41,582 nt of DNA from Chloroflexota bacterium (lineage in GTDB: Bacteria > Chloroflexota > Dormibacteria > Dormibacterales > Dormibacteraceae). Positions 40,885-41,582 of this stretch are shown piece by piece. The stretch is from contig VBFO01000113.1 in NCBI GenBank assembly GCA_005881025.1, positions 1 through 41,582 on the forward strand. The letters run 5' to 3'. The notes below the pieces were generated by a model. It was not told where the DNA came from. It saw only the letters and a program-made list of their open reading frames with translations, and searched no databases. How positions within the stretch are numbered: the stretch's first letter is position 1; each line of letters starts with the position of its first letter. Both the position numbers and the translations under genes were made by a program.

Positions 40885-41358
40885 TCAGTCCAGTCCCTTG
40901 CCGGGGACCGAGCGTTCTTCGACCTTGGCTTCGAGCAAGCCCTTCAGGTCGCTGAGGTTGGCCTCAACTTCGCGACGGAGGCTCGCCGCCATCAGTGGCT
41001 GCGCGAGGCGGATTAGTCCCGAAGCCCGCATCTCGATACGAGAGGTGAGCCTGGCTCGGTCCGAGCCTGCCGGTTCGACCACGTACCAGCCCTGCGCGGC
41101 CACCGAGCCCGAGGTTACCTTGAAGGAGACCAGCCGATTGGGCTCGTACTGCGTGAACTCATTGCTGGCCTCCATCCGACGCCCCATGAACATCCGCACG
41201 AGCGTGTGTCGGGTGCCGACACCAATCGTGCCCTCCGTCGCACGGCGAACTTCGAACAGCCCGCGCTGCCAGCGCGGAGCATTCGTGTGGTCGCTCACGT
41301 ACTCGAACACGTCCTCCTGGCTTCGGTCAATGACGATGCTCTTCTCTACCTTGATCAT
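40885..41358 (-). CDS. SRPBCC-family protein (polyketide cyclase/START-like fold)
   Basis: A 157-residue single-domain protein of the helix-grip fold (IKVEKSIVIDRSQEDVFEYV, then NAPRWQRGLFEVRR and VVEPAGSDRARLTSRIEMR), which binds hydrophobic ligands in a cavity. The role is unknown. ATG 41358 is chosen because GAGGG precedes it by about 5 nt; the in-frame start at 41415 would run into the divergent TetR region. A TetR regulator is encoded next to it in the opposite direction and may control it. Confidence 0.88.
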   Translation of the reverse strand: MIKVEKSIVIDRSQEDVFEYVSDHTNAPRWQRGLFEVRRATEGTIGVGTRHTLVRMFMGRRMEASNEFTQYEPNRLVSFKVTSGSVAAQGWYVVEPAGSDRARLTSRIEMRASGLIRLAQPLMAASLRREVEANLSDLKGLLEAKVEERSVPGKGLD

Positions 41359-41421
41359 CGCAACCCTCTTTGAGGCCCCATTCAATCCACTGGTGTCGGT
41401 CACTAGAGGCCGCAACTAGTG

Positions 41422-41582
41422 ATGGACCCTGATAGTGTGGCAGCGGCGATGTCTGCTGTCAAGAGATTGGCGCCTGCCAGGCTGTCCCGCCGCGAACGGG
41501 CGAAAGCGACGCAATGGCGGATCGTCAAAGCTGCATACACGCTCTTCTGCGCGCGGGGATACGCCGGCACCACGATGGCTGA
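41422..41582 (+). CDS. TetR-family regulator, N-terminal fragment (cut by window edge)
   Basis: The visible 53 codons give a basic leader and the first helices of a TetR DNA-binding domain: RRERAKATQWRIVKAAYTL, then FCARGYAGTTMA. The start could be ATG 41422, GTG 41437 or ATG 41449; none has a strong ribosome-binding site. It is divergent from the SRPBCC gene, a common regulator/target arrangement. The ligand domain lies outside the window. Confidence 0.8.
   Translation, partial: MDPDSVAAAMSAVKRLAPARLSRRERAKATQWRIVKAAYTLFCARGYAGTTMA

Overview
This is a GC-rich (roughly two thirds G+C by eye), gene-dense bacterial chromosomal window with many GTG/TTG starts and 4-nt start/stop overlaps. Several genes seem to be transcribed leaderless or nearly so. 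The gene set (a ~1440-residue Lhr helicase, oligoendopeptidase F, RpiR/GntR-controlled amine catabolism, a tRNA-Pro without encoded CCA) fits a soil-type Chloroflexota/Dormibacterota or deep-branching Actinomycetota lineage. No rRNA or ribosomal protein is present to settle it, so the lineage is inference. I saw no prophage, IS transposase or CRISPR array.

Layout. 1-5.4 kb: a partial GSA-aminomutase-like class III aminotransferase, an ECF sigma factor, a GAF-GGDEF diguanylate cyclase and a NarL-type histidine kinase/response regulator pair. 5.4-7.7 kb: gene-poor, with two or three small hypothetical ORFs, a patatin-like lipase and an unusual concentration of hairpins. Two of these places share a short motif that reads M[RG]GNP[ND]G. 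7.7-12.1 kb (minus): an RpiR regulator, a 9-10 TM membrane protein, an omega-aminotransferase and a PaaK-like AMP-forming acyl-CoA ligase.

12.2-27.9 kb is the core of the window. A PuuD-type gamma-glutamyl hydrolase gene converges on an eight-gene minus-strand operon: GntR, DhnA/LsrF-type aldolase, Zn-dehydrogenase, FGGY kinase, class III aminotransferase, class I glutamine amidotransferase, second class III aminotransferase, and glutamine synthetase-like gamma-glutamyl ligase. Seven of its genes are chained by 4-nt overlaps. From the same control region a divergent operon runs right: ethanolamine-type APC permease, second GS-like ligase, aldehyde dehydrogenase, SDR, AzlC, AzlD. Together these encode uptake, gamma-glutamylation, oxidation, deglutamylation and transamination of an amine or amino alcohol, like the Puu, Ipu and GlnA4 routes. 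A sugar/polyol kinase-dehydrogenase-aldolase module is built into the same transcript, which I do not recognise from any described pathway. The shared control region has well-placed promoters in both directions and two copies of a GntR-type operator.

27.9-36.3 kb: a GH38 alpha-mannosidase, GNAT acetyltransferase, M3 oligoendopeptidase, alpha/beta hydrolase, CcdA, an MntP-like exporter and an O-methyltransferase. 36.35-40.7 kb: Lhr helicase. The end holds tRNA-Pro(GGG), an SRPBCC protein and the start of a TetR regulator.

Three apparently intact genes (rpiR-type, azlC, mntP-like) lack an ATG/GTG/TTG where homology requires the start. They are noted individually.
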